Source of the DNA: Scolanthus callimorphus
Lineage: Eukaryota > Cnidaria > Anthozoa > Actiniaria > Edwardsiidae
Direction of reading: 5' to 3'
DNA length: 64,000 bases
Assembly: GCA_033964015.1 (NCBI GenBank)
Contig: CM066913.1
Location: 6,299,169-6,363,168, forward strand
The translations under genes were made by a program, and so were the position numbers. Positions 11,681 through 22,028 of this stretch are shown here, piece by piece (within the stretch, counting starts at the first letter, position 1; every line of letters starts with the position of its first letter). The notes beneath the pieces are model-generated. The model made no database searches, was not told the DNA's origin, and saw nothing but the letters and a program-made list of their open reading frames with translations.

Positions 11681-12717
11681 AAGCGAAGATTTGCTGAAGA
11701 GATTCCAAGTAGTTTCCGGTTAGCGTATTTTGTATGCAAACACAACCATCTCAATTCTTCAAATATGCACTGCATGAGCAAGGAAATTTCCTGGCAGGTT
11801 TACTAAATTTTTGGGAAAAAAACGTTTTCCCTTTAGTGTTGCAGTCTTTCTTGTATCTTGTGTATGCCAGCAGGCCACAGCAAAGCGCTAGTAAAGTACA
11901 AATAAAACCAGTTTACAATTGAGCGGCGGGGCAGTGAAATTTGAACCTATATCTGGAATAGGATACCGCAATGTTCCTGGCACGCAGCAATGACCTTACA
12001 GGGGCTCTAGGAACATGAAGTGTGTTACAAAATCGAATTAAAAGAAAAGAAACACGCATAACGCACGCAATAATAATAATAAAAACTGGACGACCACTGG
12101 ACTATAAGGCTTTGTCACAATTTGTTTCATCTGTCTTCTCTTACGAAATTCTGCCCGCACTACAAGCAGTGAAAAGATAACTTGTTATCATGAACAAAAC
12201 ATGCATGGAACTATATGATCATTAAAAGCTCCAGGGTCCGGTTGCTCGAACGTGGTTTAGCACTAATCCAGGATTAATTACCATGGTGACTTGATGGTTT
12301 TGTTCAGAACTGAACCTGGTTTAAATTTAATCCACCTTTGAACAACCCGCGCCAGGAGGCTAGAATCCGCTAAGAAAATAGCACTCAAATAAACGATATC
12401 GCATCGGCGGAATCCACTTGAAGGATTGAATTCTTTTGAATCGGTATGATATCTCGTCCTCAAATTCGACAAGCACGATTCTATATGATTATTCAAAGCG
12501 TCTTGAGACTAGATTTCGCCAAGAAAATAACGAAAAACGAAACCAACCGTTTCTGTGTTGTGCCAAGAAAGCGCTAATAAAACGACTGCAAGCATGGTGG
12601 GGCATAATCGTATCTGTCTTCATTTTTCTTAAATATTTTTGTTTATAGTTTAAAAAAAATAAATTCCATATCACGTTCACGGCCTATACACTGTTCCAAA
12701 AACCCTCGTTCCTAAAC
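11681..12717. other. Gap upstream of R2
   Basis: No coding exon found. A dispersed repeat at about 12340-12530 (CCGCTAAGAAAATAGCAC, GATATCTCGTCCTC) recurs at 17280-17500 in R3. Confidence 0.45.
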
Positions 12718-14032
12718 TCATTCCTTGTTGAGTATCTTTAGAGGATCAGCATAGTCATACATTAGAGGATCCCCATACGAATTCCTGTCTGAGTCCGGCC
12801 TCTCGTCATTCTCACCAAGTATGGTCAGATATTCTGGTATCGAAGAGGCATGAACCTGCTCTGTGTTGATCAAAGACAAGTATTCGGGGATGGTAGCGTT
12901 TGTTAACTGGCCTCTCGCGTCCTTTATAGACTCATCAGAAGGTTCCAGGGGCCCGTTTCTCAAAACGCCCGGTAATTAACGGGCCCGTAAAACTTATCGG
13001 AGAGTTTACGGGGAAGTTTATCGGGTACGAGCGAGCGTTTCTCAAAGCTCCCGGTAACCTCCCGATAGTTATCGGGGCCCCGGAATCAAATTTATTTCCG
13101 GATATTACAAATAACTTACCCTAAAAATCCATGAATTAACGAAAAACTCAGCAATTTGTCGACACTAGATTACAAAGTGTACCGCTAAGTTTGTATTTCC
13201 AGCGAAAAAAGTAAAGAAATCAGCTAAAATGTAAGAAAACAAGAGCAATTTGTAGTGCAATTGTGCACTGAGATTGAACATTTGTTTACATTCTTGCAAT
13301 CAACACGTCAAACTGATTGACAGCTAAGCTGTCAAACAAATCGTTTTGTTTGGCTGAGAAGCGAGATGGTCGCATCTGATTGGCTAAACTCTCCCGGTTT
13401 ATCGGAATGGCGGGAAAAACAATCCCGGTAAGTTTACGGGAAACCTTGGAACTGCAAAGCGAGAACTTTTCGAGGAAAAACGAGACATGCCAGAAAATGG
13501 TTAGTTTTGAAGGAAAAAGAGGTGAGTTTTCGGTAATTTTAACTTGGCAGAGTCCAGATGAATAACTAAGCTTTACCTAGAGTGAAAAAATTCAGGAAAA
13601 CAAATCTATTTTCGACCTTATTTTAAGACTTCAAAATGCTTCCCGTTAATTAACGGGAGGTCAAGAGCTCCCGTAAAAAATCGGCCGATTTAACGGGAAC
13701 TTTTACGATTTCGCAAATAACGGGAGTTTTGAGAAACAGTCAAAATATATCGGGAGGTGTTAACGGGTCCGATAAGTTACCGGGCGTTTTGAGAAACGGC
13801 CCCCAGGTAACAATCAGGATCCGCCTGTGAGCGTGTCATCAATGCACCCGAGCGTGTCGTTAAGGTTTGGCGGTCACATGGTCTTTCATTCTCTGGTGTC
13901 AGACTGTCCTGATTTGATGCCTGTTCGTGCCTCATTTTCTTGATTAGCTCGTCAGATGGTTCCAAATAACTAATGGAAGGGTTGTTGGGCTGGTCCTTCG
14001 AGCCGGATGGCGAAAACCCACCCACCGCTTTT
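12718..14032 (-). pseudogene. Relict receptor tail exon between R2 and R3, split by a MITE
   Basis: Downstream of the R3 stop lies a second tail-like coding stretch. It starts after a plausible acceptor at 14032 (pyrimidine-rich, AACAG) and contains YLEPSDELIKK, a second LEPSDESIK, IPEYLSLI, IPEYLTIL and MYDYADPLKILNKE, then a stop at 12718-12720. It is cut by the element at 12949-13802. Element plus duplicated target is 858 nt, so subtracting it leaves one open frame of 457 nt. Its acceptor needs an upstream exon of phase 2, whereas R3 exon 9 ends in phase 0, so it is not a simple alternative last exon of R3. It may be left over from a lost copy or a former extension of R3. The open frame can be followed upstream to about 14145, just after the R3 stop. 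Confidence 0.55.
12949..13802. mobile_element. MITE inside the relict tail exon
   Basis: About 854 bp with terminal inverted repeats starting GGGCC(C)GTTTCTCAAAACG and several inner inverted GGTAACTTATCGG-like copies. CCAG flanks both sides (12945-12948 and 13803-13806), a probable 4-bp target duplication. Exact ends are uncertain by a base or two because the two terminal repeats differ by one C. Confidence 0.7.
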
Positions 14033-14148
14033 CTGTTAGAAAAGCATCGTGACAGCTTAGCATCGTGACAGCTCAAAGTGTCCGCATAACATTGATCGGT
14101 CTCGCCGCGGCCCTCGTATCTTGCTTCTGGTAATGCTTCTTTCATCCT

Positions 14149-15167
14149 TCAAACCTGCCATCCTTCAAACCTTAGAGAACTACTCAATTTTAGTATCCTC
14201 GCAGAATCAGCGTAATCATACATAAGCGTTTCTCTGGGGGATTGCTCTTCTATATTTTCCTCCCCGTCCCCGATTATTTGAAGATATTCAGGTAGCTGAG
14301 AATATCTGGGCTGTTCTTCATTTATCAGCGGCACATATTCTGGAATTCTTTCAGTACGTTGATCTACAGAAGGGACCAAAAGTGCCGTATCGTCAGTAGC
14401 GAATTCAGGTTCATTTACTATCTGTCTGTCCGAGGCCGCTTTTCGATCGGAGTCCATCTCTGGCGTACCATCATTATTTGGACCTTGCAAGGGACCTTTG
14501 CTTTCACATTCCTCAAGTAACTCGTATATAGGAGGTTGTCTAGTTGAAGCTGTGCTTGAATAAGGCGATTCCTTTGGTTCATCGTGCGAGGGTTGAGGTG
14601 GAGTAGTAAGAGCCTGGTAAGGCGAGAGCTGAGACTCGTTAATGAGAGATTGGTACGGGACATCTACCGGTGCTGTCTGGAAAGGAAGAGATGGAGAATG
14701 TTGCTCGAAATTTGCAGAGGGCCATTCCATTTCTTATCTGCTCCACAGAAGAGTTTTTCCGAGGGGGCATAGCAAAATGGCCTTTTCCGAGGGGGGACAA
14801 ACCGAAAAAAAGGCTCTTCCGTAGGTATTTCCGAGGGGGTAGAGCAAGAATTTCCGAGGGGTTACTAAAGAAAATGACCTCTTCCGTAGAGGGGGTGCAG
14901 GAATATAAGTTCTCTTGGCTCTTGGAGTATCTTTTTTGGAGATCTACTTGTTCTTAATTTCCTGCTAGCAGAGGCATCGTTTCCTTGTGTTTGCCGTTCT
15001 AAGCCTCTGCTCGCAGGGAAGTTCTTTAAAATATGCCACCTTCCTCTTTGCGAGCCGGATTTTTACTTCATTATTCTCTAGATATGGGCCATTCCATTTT
15101 TTAGCCGCACCCCCCCCCCCCCCCCCTACAGAAGAAGTTTTCCTAGGGGGTGTAGCAAAATGGCCAT

Positions 15168-15203
<36 letters not shown>

Positions 15204-18200
15204 TACAGAAGAAGTTTTCCTAGGGGGTGTAGCAAATGGCCATTTCCGAGGGGGTCAAACCAAAAGAAAGGCTCTTCCGTGGGTTTTTCCGAGGGGGTAC
15301 ATTAAGAAAAAGCCTCTTCCGTGGGTTTTTCCGAGGGGGTGCAATAAAAAACAGCCTCTTCCGTGGGTTTTTTTTTCGAGGGGGTGCAATCCAAAATAGG
15401 CTCTTTTTCTGAGGGGGTTACTAAAGAAAATGAGCTCTTCCGTAGGGGGGGTTCGGCTTAAAAATGGAATGGCCCATATGTCTGTAAATCGAATCTTATC
15501 CGTGTATCCTGCGTATAAAAAGTAGAATGAAAAGGAAAATTAAAATTTATCGGCAGATGCAAGGCTGATCTTACATAAGAAGCACACGGGTCGCCACTGC
15601 TGCATACCAAAGTATCTGCATACAAATTTACAATGCTGAATTTTCATATACATTTGTTTGTGATCTTAGTTATCAAGCGGGGATAACTGACGTATTTGGT
15701 TTTCTTGACTGTAGGGTAAAAGAAACACAAGTAAATACACCAATTCTGTCGTGATTTAACTGCGTTTGCGATTGGTTTGCTTTCTCATTGGCTGCTTATT
15801 TCTATCAACCGATCAAATTCGAGAGCAATTGTGTGATTACTAAGTATAATCCTGAATTGGTTCGGCTCCTGATTGACTGGGCTGGAAACCATTCACCAGC
15901 AAGTTGTAATAACTCTTGTTTCTGATTGGCTAGTGATTACACATTTGCGTTTACTTTCACGACACACATCTGCAATCCGCTCTGTCAATCATGGATTTAC
16001 TTACTCTCTTGCTTTCCAGCTTCCACGAACTGGATCTCCCCTCGGAAATCAAAGGGTGATACATGGCTCTCGACTGGAGGGGCTCCTGTAGATCCTGGTA
16101 TAATGCCCCTTCGTTTATCACCTTCTCGTCTATGCTGTCATATACGTCATATGACGCGTTGTCATAGCAACTGTCCATGTTTCTTTCACTTGCGGTGTCA
16201 TTGAGACTGAGCCGGTTCATATAGAGATTCGTCCCTCTCCTTTCTGACTCAAGGTTGGAGTTCTTAACGCGTGCACTTCCACCTACGTACATGGCGAAAT
16301 ACAATGTGAAATTTCGAGGGGACGCGACGGATTTGACAACGATAGTAGATACAAGTAAAAACGCGCAGTAAGAAAAAACACGGGCTGTACAAAGAGAAAT
16401 TGATAGGGCTACTTAATTAACAATCATGCGAAGGTCCGTAGAGGAAAAAGAAAATGCTCCACCGAGCGCCGAGCGCGTGAAGGTTTGAAAAGCGCGCGGC
16501 CAGCACTAAACAGACTGGAGCGATGCATGAGCACTGTACCTGGAGGTTTTCGAGCCCTATCGCTCGTCCTAAAAATAGGGCAGGGCTTTTTAGCCCCGCG
16601 CGAGCTGAACCATTTAGAGAGTTTTGTCACTCAACAGGGATTTGAGTTCGTGAACGTGTGTTTCGGGACTTCATCAAGTAGTCCCTACTACTATAAGCGT
16701 TCCAACGTAAACAGCTGTCCTAATGTAACTTTTGTAGACCTACCGCGTGGTGGAGGTAATCGGTGAAGGAGGATAGACGGTGACTTTTCTCTTGCTTCAC
16801 AATACTCTGTATCATCATTCAAACTGTTTCTTGTCCCTGCCGCGGGGCGGGTGTGGCCATTCTGTATCGAACACAAGAATGGTAAAGGTTAGATTTCACA
16901 CGCTCGTAAGTAATATGAATTTGGTTACCTGGTTATTGCCAGTTTTATACTCTTGTTTGTCAGATGGCGAATTATAGATGACTCACCTGACTGGTCGAGT
17001 TTGTTATAACTGAAAACGTAAAAAAGTTAAGTCAGCACGACTATTCAATCAAAAACATTGTCAAAAACTGTAAACACTCGTGGTGATTCAAACTAACCTG
17101 TCATATCGGCACTGAATACCTCGTTAACTCTGGAAGAAAATACAGTATACACGAAAGCTAATTTGGCGGACTAAAATAACATAAACCGGAAAATGTTTTC
17201 CACAAGCCGTGTGATTTATAAATTTATAACCCAAAATTTCGATGTCCCCAACAGGGATTTAATACTGTAAGTATGATATTCTATAGGATTATTCAAAGCT
17301 TCAGGAGGCTAGATTCCGCTAAGAAAATAGCACGAAAAAAGCGATATCGCGCGAGTCGCGCAGCGACGAGGGCGATATCGCCTTTTTGAGTGCTATTTTC
17401 GGCGGAATCTACCGACTGAACGCTTTGAATATACTTGAATCCTATGATATCTCGTCCTCAATTTACACAAAAAAGAGATATCATAGGATTCTACAGGAAA
17501 ATCACCCTGTGAGGAAAACTCTACAAGTTGAGCTACTGAAACATTTCAAAGCCTTCGCTTTTTACACCTTCCTTGCACACATTTTGGCAGAATTGGGGTA
17601 GCAAATACCTGAAATCATTTCAATTGCGGATGAAAATTCAAAATCCCCCCAATTTATCACAGAAGAGAAATGGAAAGGAAGCTTCAAATTCGTAATCTTC
17701 AAATTAGCATCTAAGTCAAAATATATATGCGGGTTTCCTGTGCTGCACGCGCGGAATTCAGGCGGGAAAAATTCAGCCAATCAGAAGCGTTCGCCGCAAA
17801 GACACATTAAACACGAATCAAGTACCTCTTGTTCTGCCTCTGCCTATAGATCCAGCAAACAAAGATGCTGAGAATACCGACACAGACGATAACCGCCCCC
17901 GCTGCTATGGCAGTAATCACGAGGGCATTACTAGTCTTTCCACTGTCATTTCTAGCATCCTTTCGTGGTGGTCCCCCGGTTTTTTCTCTTGGTTCATCTG
18001 TGGTCGTGTCCTCACCAGGGGGGCGCAGCGGCTCAGTGGTTGTCTCTGGTCCAGGCTGCAGAGTAGTTATGAGTGGCCCCGTTGGAAAAACGTCAAGGGA
18101 TGGTGTCTGAATAAGGTAAGCAAACTGATAGATATGCTGGTGGCCAACGAAGTTTTTTGGTAGCGAAGCGGGTAGCCTACGTCGTATCCGTCCCCACCGA

Positions 18201-20517
18201 AAAAACGTTTTTTTCGGTGGGGACGGATACGACGTTGGCTACGAAGCGGGCGGCGCCAACCAAACACATATCAAATCCACTAAGAGCTGCTTTGGATTTG
18301 TGCAAACGGAACATGCAAAGATTTGCTTCAGCGACCACTAGACGAATGTCGCCCATTACTCAAAGCATCTTCAGTTCTTCTATACAGTTCCCTGTACTAA
18401 ACGGCACAACCACAAGACAAATAATACAAACAAACAAACAAACAAACAAACGATGCAGCTATTCTCTTAAGACGTATTCCTATTTACCGGGTTAAAAGTG
18501 CGTTCCATTTCTACTGTGCTTGGGCTGAGAGAAGCCGTAGGAATTAAGGACATTTCATATCGAGCAGAGGTCATTAATCTTGCTGTAGTAAACTTTAAGC
18601 GAGTTGTTGGCATAGCAGATAGTGGCCAAAAAGAGCGTGTTCTTGTTTCGGTTGTCCAGGCAGTCAATGGACCAGTGAGGCCACTTGTGGTCACGATGCC
18701 TTCAGTTCTCATAGAGCAGGTGGCACTTGATGCACTTGTGACATGACTAGAGGATGATGTCCATTGTGTGGGAATGGTCGATGGTCTTAACGTTGTTTGT
18801 ACTATAGTACTTGTTGCCATGGTTGCTTCGTAGATAAAGGTATCTGAAAATGAAAGGTGACTACTAAGAGCATATGTCGTAGCCCGTTTCACAAACTTAC
18901 TACGACTTTCACAATACACGAGAAGATACATTTCATATCTTCAAGTCCCCATGTATTATTCTGTTTATTATATAAACTTTTTTGTGAAACATTTTCGAAT
19001 TGTTGAATTTCACGATAGTGGGCATTATCGTAATATTTCACACTTTTTAGTTTATGTAATAAAATAGTTTTTTCACAGCCTAGTCCCTAGCTTTCTGGGC
19101 GGGTTCCCTGTGGTAGGACAAGAGTGGCTTGTGGCATGGAAGCGTTACTAACCACAGAGAGCCCGCCTATAACGCCAGGAAGTCTGACTTACATGCAAGG
19201 TTCCCCTGTATTTTGAATGCAATGCAGGTGTTTTGTTGATGCGAATGATCTTTGCATTGCAATGGTATCTTCACGATTCTCCCAGCATACTTTTTGCTCG
19301 CCTTCCACTACAAGAGAGCAAAGTGGCAAAAGGTTTTACTATTGGTTTGCAGGATGAGAACGTCCGCATTATGCTTGAAGATGAAAACAACAACAGAGTA
19401 AAAAAACAAACGAGATAATGTTGTTTCGTCGAAAGTACTTCATGAGCATAAAACAGTGAAACTTACCACCAGAATGCTACCAAAGGGACGCAAATGCTCA
19501 AACGTGAATATATCTTTGTCTTTAACACCTTTCCAGCCTCCTTTGTCCCAGTACTCAATAATTTGAGTTGAGTAACACCTCGAATTAGGTCCCAGTTGAG
19601 ATAGGACTATTTGTTTTCCGTTTGTTGACATGTCGATCACCGGTATTGGGCTTGTCAAGTTGCTTTCAGTAATCAATCGCGCGGCCAAGCACTCTGCAAA
19701 TGAAATAAAAACATCGAAAAAAAAATGAGAAACCCCTTGAATTGTTCGGGAAAACCGTCATGTAAGTGGTAACTACACACATCCCATAGACCTATCCGTG
19801 TTAAGGAAGGTACAAGAAATCCAGCGTTGCTAGAGCATTCAGAGTATACATTGTAGGGTTAAGGGTTTGGTGGCTGTGAGGCATGAGATAGGCGCCTCAA
19901 TCCGAAATTTTAAGAATTATTGTATACAAACTGCTTTGCTCATAAATGATCATTTTTGTAAGAGAGAACACCACATTTTTAAATATACATTTTTGGCATA
20001 ATTACGATACGATACGATACGTCTTTTCGCTGATACTGGCGACTAATTATTAATTATGTTTTTTTTTCATTTTTTGCTATTGTTGTGAAAGGGTTTCAGC
20101 CAAATACATTTCTCCTTTAAATGTTGCATTATGAAGAGGGGTCACTATCTGAGATCGATTATAAAAGTGCATGTGAACCATTTAGAGGCTTACTAATAAC
20201 TCAACTACAATGGTCTACTTACGTGACTTTAGACGAAACATGAAATTTTCTATGCACGCCGAACTGCTTGCGTTCGCGCCCATCATGAACGTCGAATGAG
20301 TTTCATTACATCGACATCGGCAGCCAGGCTCTACATTCGACCCATCAAAGTCTGCGCAATTCGAGCGACAAGCTCTAAGCTTCACCCAGGTCCCGTTTAT
20401 CACTTCAAAATCATTAGGAATGATGTCGGATTCGTTAACCTTTCTTTCGATACTGAAAGAGATGGTTTCGCACGACAAGACGATGGAGCTAATTATCAAG
20501 TAATGAAGCTTAAACAT
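14149..20517 (-). CDS. R3: putative single-pass receptor with ITAM-like tail, 750 aa
   Basis: Ten exons: 20517-20223, 19693-19467, 19307-19193, 18843-18488, 18106-17826, 17129-17098, 17009-16987, 16861-16744, 16282-16005 and 14676-14149; the sum of 2253 nt is exactly in frame. Order: signal peptide (MFKLHYLIISSIVLSC), first Cys-rich domain (SIERK, DIIPND, CRSNC, CRCRC, HSTFMMG), second domain (IPVIDMS, YWDKGGW), third domain (WKASKKYAGRIVK), a 119-residue Ser/Thr stalk, a membrane helix rich in Ala/Gly/Ile/Val followed by YRQRQNKR, and a tail. The tail has paired Tyr motifs spaced like ITAMs: YQDL-x9-YHPL (exon 9), YQSL-x8-YQAL and YVPL-x7-YSQL (last exon), plus PEYLQII and MYDYADS. ITAMs recruit tandem-SH2 kinases of the Syk family in animals; that role here is inference. 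Domain family and ligand are unknown. Confidence 0.75.
14717..15480. repeat. Poly-C tracts and about 40-bp tandem repeats between inverted ends
   Basis: Lies in the last intron of R3. Two poly-C runs (about 15110-15126 and 15168-15203) alternate with units containing TTCCGAGGGGGT and CTCTTCCGTGGG, repeated from about 14755 to 15450. The block at 15084-15480 is bounded by inverted ATATGGGCCATTCCATTTTT and its mirror, so it is likely a mobile element. A partial second copy starts at about 14717, some 40 bp from the acceptor of the last R3 exon. Confidence 0.65.
15787..15910. repeat. Short dispersed repeat, related to 7310-7430
   Basis: Contains TTTCTATCAACCGATC and GGAAACCATTCACCAGCAA, near-identical to a block in R2. 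It lies between exon 9 and the last exon of R3. Confidence 0.45.
17270..17500. repeat. Dispersed inverted repeat, related to 12340-12530
   Basis: Holds CCGCTAAGAAAATAGCAC and, in inverse, GTGCTATTTTCGGCGGAATC, with GATATCG palindromes between. It lies in the R3 intron before the 32-nt exon. Confidence 0.5.
18155..18260. mobile_element. Hairpin element
   Basis: Arms CGTATCCGTCCCCACCGAAA and its mirror meet almost without a loop at about 18206. The inverted match extends outward through GTAGC and GCGAAGCGGG-like sequence. It lies between the stalk and membrane exons of R3. Confidence 0.6.
18424..18451 (+). repeat. CAAA microsatellite
   Basis: About six tandem CAAA units, next to the donor side of the R3 stalk exon. 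Confidence 0.8.
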
Positions 20518-22028
20518 CGTGTGACCTGCCGCTATGAGTTTTTCCGCGGTCTTGTTATGGCTTGTTCATCTATTCGAATGCAGCGACCTGATTTCCGGCA
20601 TAGATATTGAACAGGTTTTTTGTGTCCTCTACAAACACATCTTTTCTAAATTGTTTACTCAAAACATACAAAAACGTGCAGTATGACATCTTGACATTTC
20701 ATTTCTTGGCATAAACGAATTGTGAAAGGAGCAGAGTAAAACTTTTTTTTTTTCTTGGATCGTAAAAGAGGAAATGCGACGTGCGCAAGGTTGAGCAGAG
20801 CAGTGACATCATTCAATTTTTATGAAATGAACTGCTCATCCAACAAAGGGTAAACAATTTACCCGCACATCACTGTGTAGATAGAAAACCAGCATGCATA
20901 TTGTGCAAGCTAGATGTTCACCGCATGACCAAAAATACGACCTCACCTGTGCCTCATGACCGCAAGGTGGTGGTTAACTTGTACAGAGATCTTATAAACT
21001 ACATACTGGGCGTTGCCAAATGGCGTTAGCTGTAGTGTCGTCACAAGTAGCAGTGTATACCATCCACTGGTAAATAATGGTAATAACATGACATGCCCAA
21101 TGAAATAGCAGGATATGGCTGGTAAACGTTTCTCCAACTAAGTACTGTCATAGGTAGCCACTTTAATACCGGTATTTGAAGCACTCAGCACCATTAAGGC
21201 ATGGCTGACAAACGAATTGTCATAAAACCTAGGGGGTGGTCTAACTCCAGTGCTTTCAAGTGTTCGGTTATTTGAAGTTTTTCAACCTGTGTGGGGTTGA
21301 AAAATAAGAAAATTTGGTAGCTGTTTCTATGGCAACTTTAAATGTGACCTTTGAACTCGAAGGTAACGGTTTTTTTAAAAGTGCTCCTGCGGACAGGGAA
21401 AGGCTTTGAATCCTGAAAATGTTTTAGTGCCAAGTGACTTAAGTCTGGGTATATATTGTTGATCTAATTGGAAAGTTGACTTCTTCATTGGGAATCCTAT
21501 TTTAGGACAATGTGAAATTCGATACCCTTCGATAACTTCTTATCCATGTGTGTTGTGCACCATTTCCAATTAGATCTACAAACACCAAGGTAAGTATTAT
21601 TTTTTCCACTAATTTATTTGTTGCCTCTTATGCATTTTCCCTGTCAGCAGGGCAGTTTTTAAAATTCCGTTAAAAATGAGGTTCAAAGGTCACATTCCAG
21701 GTTGTCATAGAAACGATACTCAAACTTTGTTAAGTTCTGGGTGCTCTGTAACATGAATTAAGTTTCGTAAAGAAATGAGTAAATGCATTAAATATAGACC
21801 ACCCCCTACGCTTTTCCTTCCATAGCCATGCCTTAATAGCACTGAGCAGTTTGGGGCTGCGTGTTTCACGGCAGCCAATTCGGGGGACAAGGAACCTCAC
21901 AAACACTTTGATTTATCGTCTGTTTACTGACCTATTCAAATACTTATAAATGTGCACTAAAAGTGCTATATATACAGACGTATCGGAACTACTGATCCTT
22001 CATCAGTGTCTACTTACACTATCTAGCT
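20518..22028. other. Gap between R3 and R4
   Basis: Contains the inverted-repeat element listed at 21181-21847. No coding exon seen; the R3 promoter and R4 3' end are expected here. Confidence 0.4.
21181..21847. mobile_element. MITE with GCACTCAGCACC-type ends
   Basis: The left end GCACTCAGCACCATTAAGGC mirrors the right end at about 21820-21847 with few mismatches. TAGGGGGTGGTCTA follows each end, and inner inverted pairs (GTGACCTTTGAAC and its mirror) are present. About 667 bp, no open frame of note. Confidence 0.6.

Noticed and set aside
14149..14676. Treating the R3 stop at 14149-14151 as a frameshift into the downstream tail frame
   Set aside because: R3 ends in a complete in-phase exon. 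A short AGGTTTGAAGGATG duplication straddles the stop, but no single-base change joins the frames convincingly.
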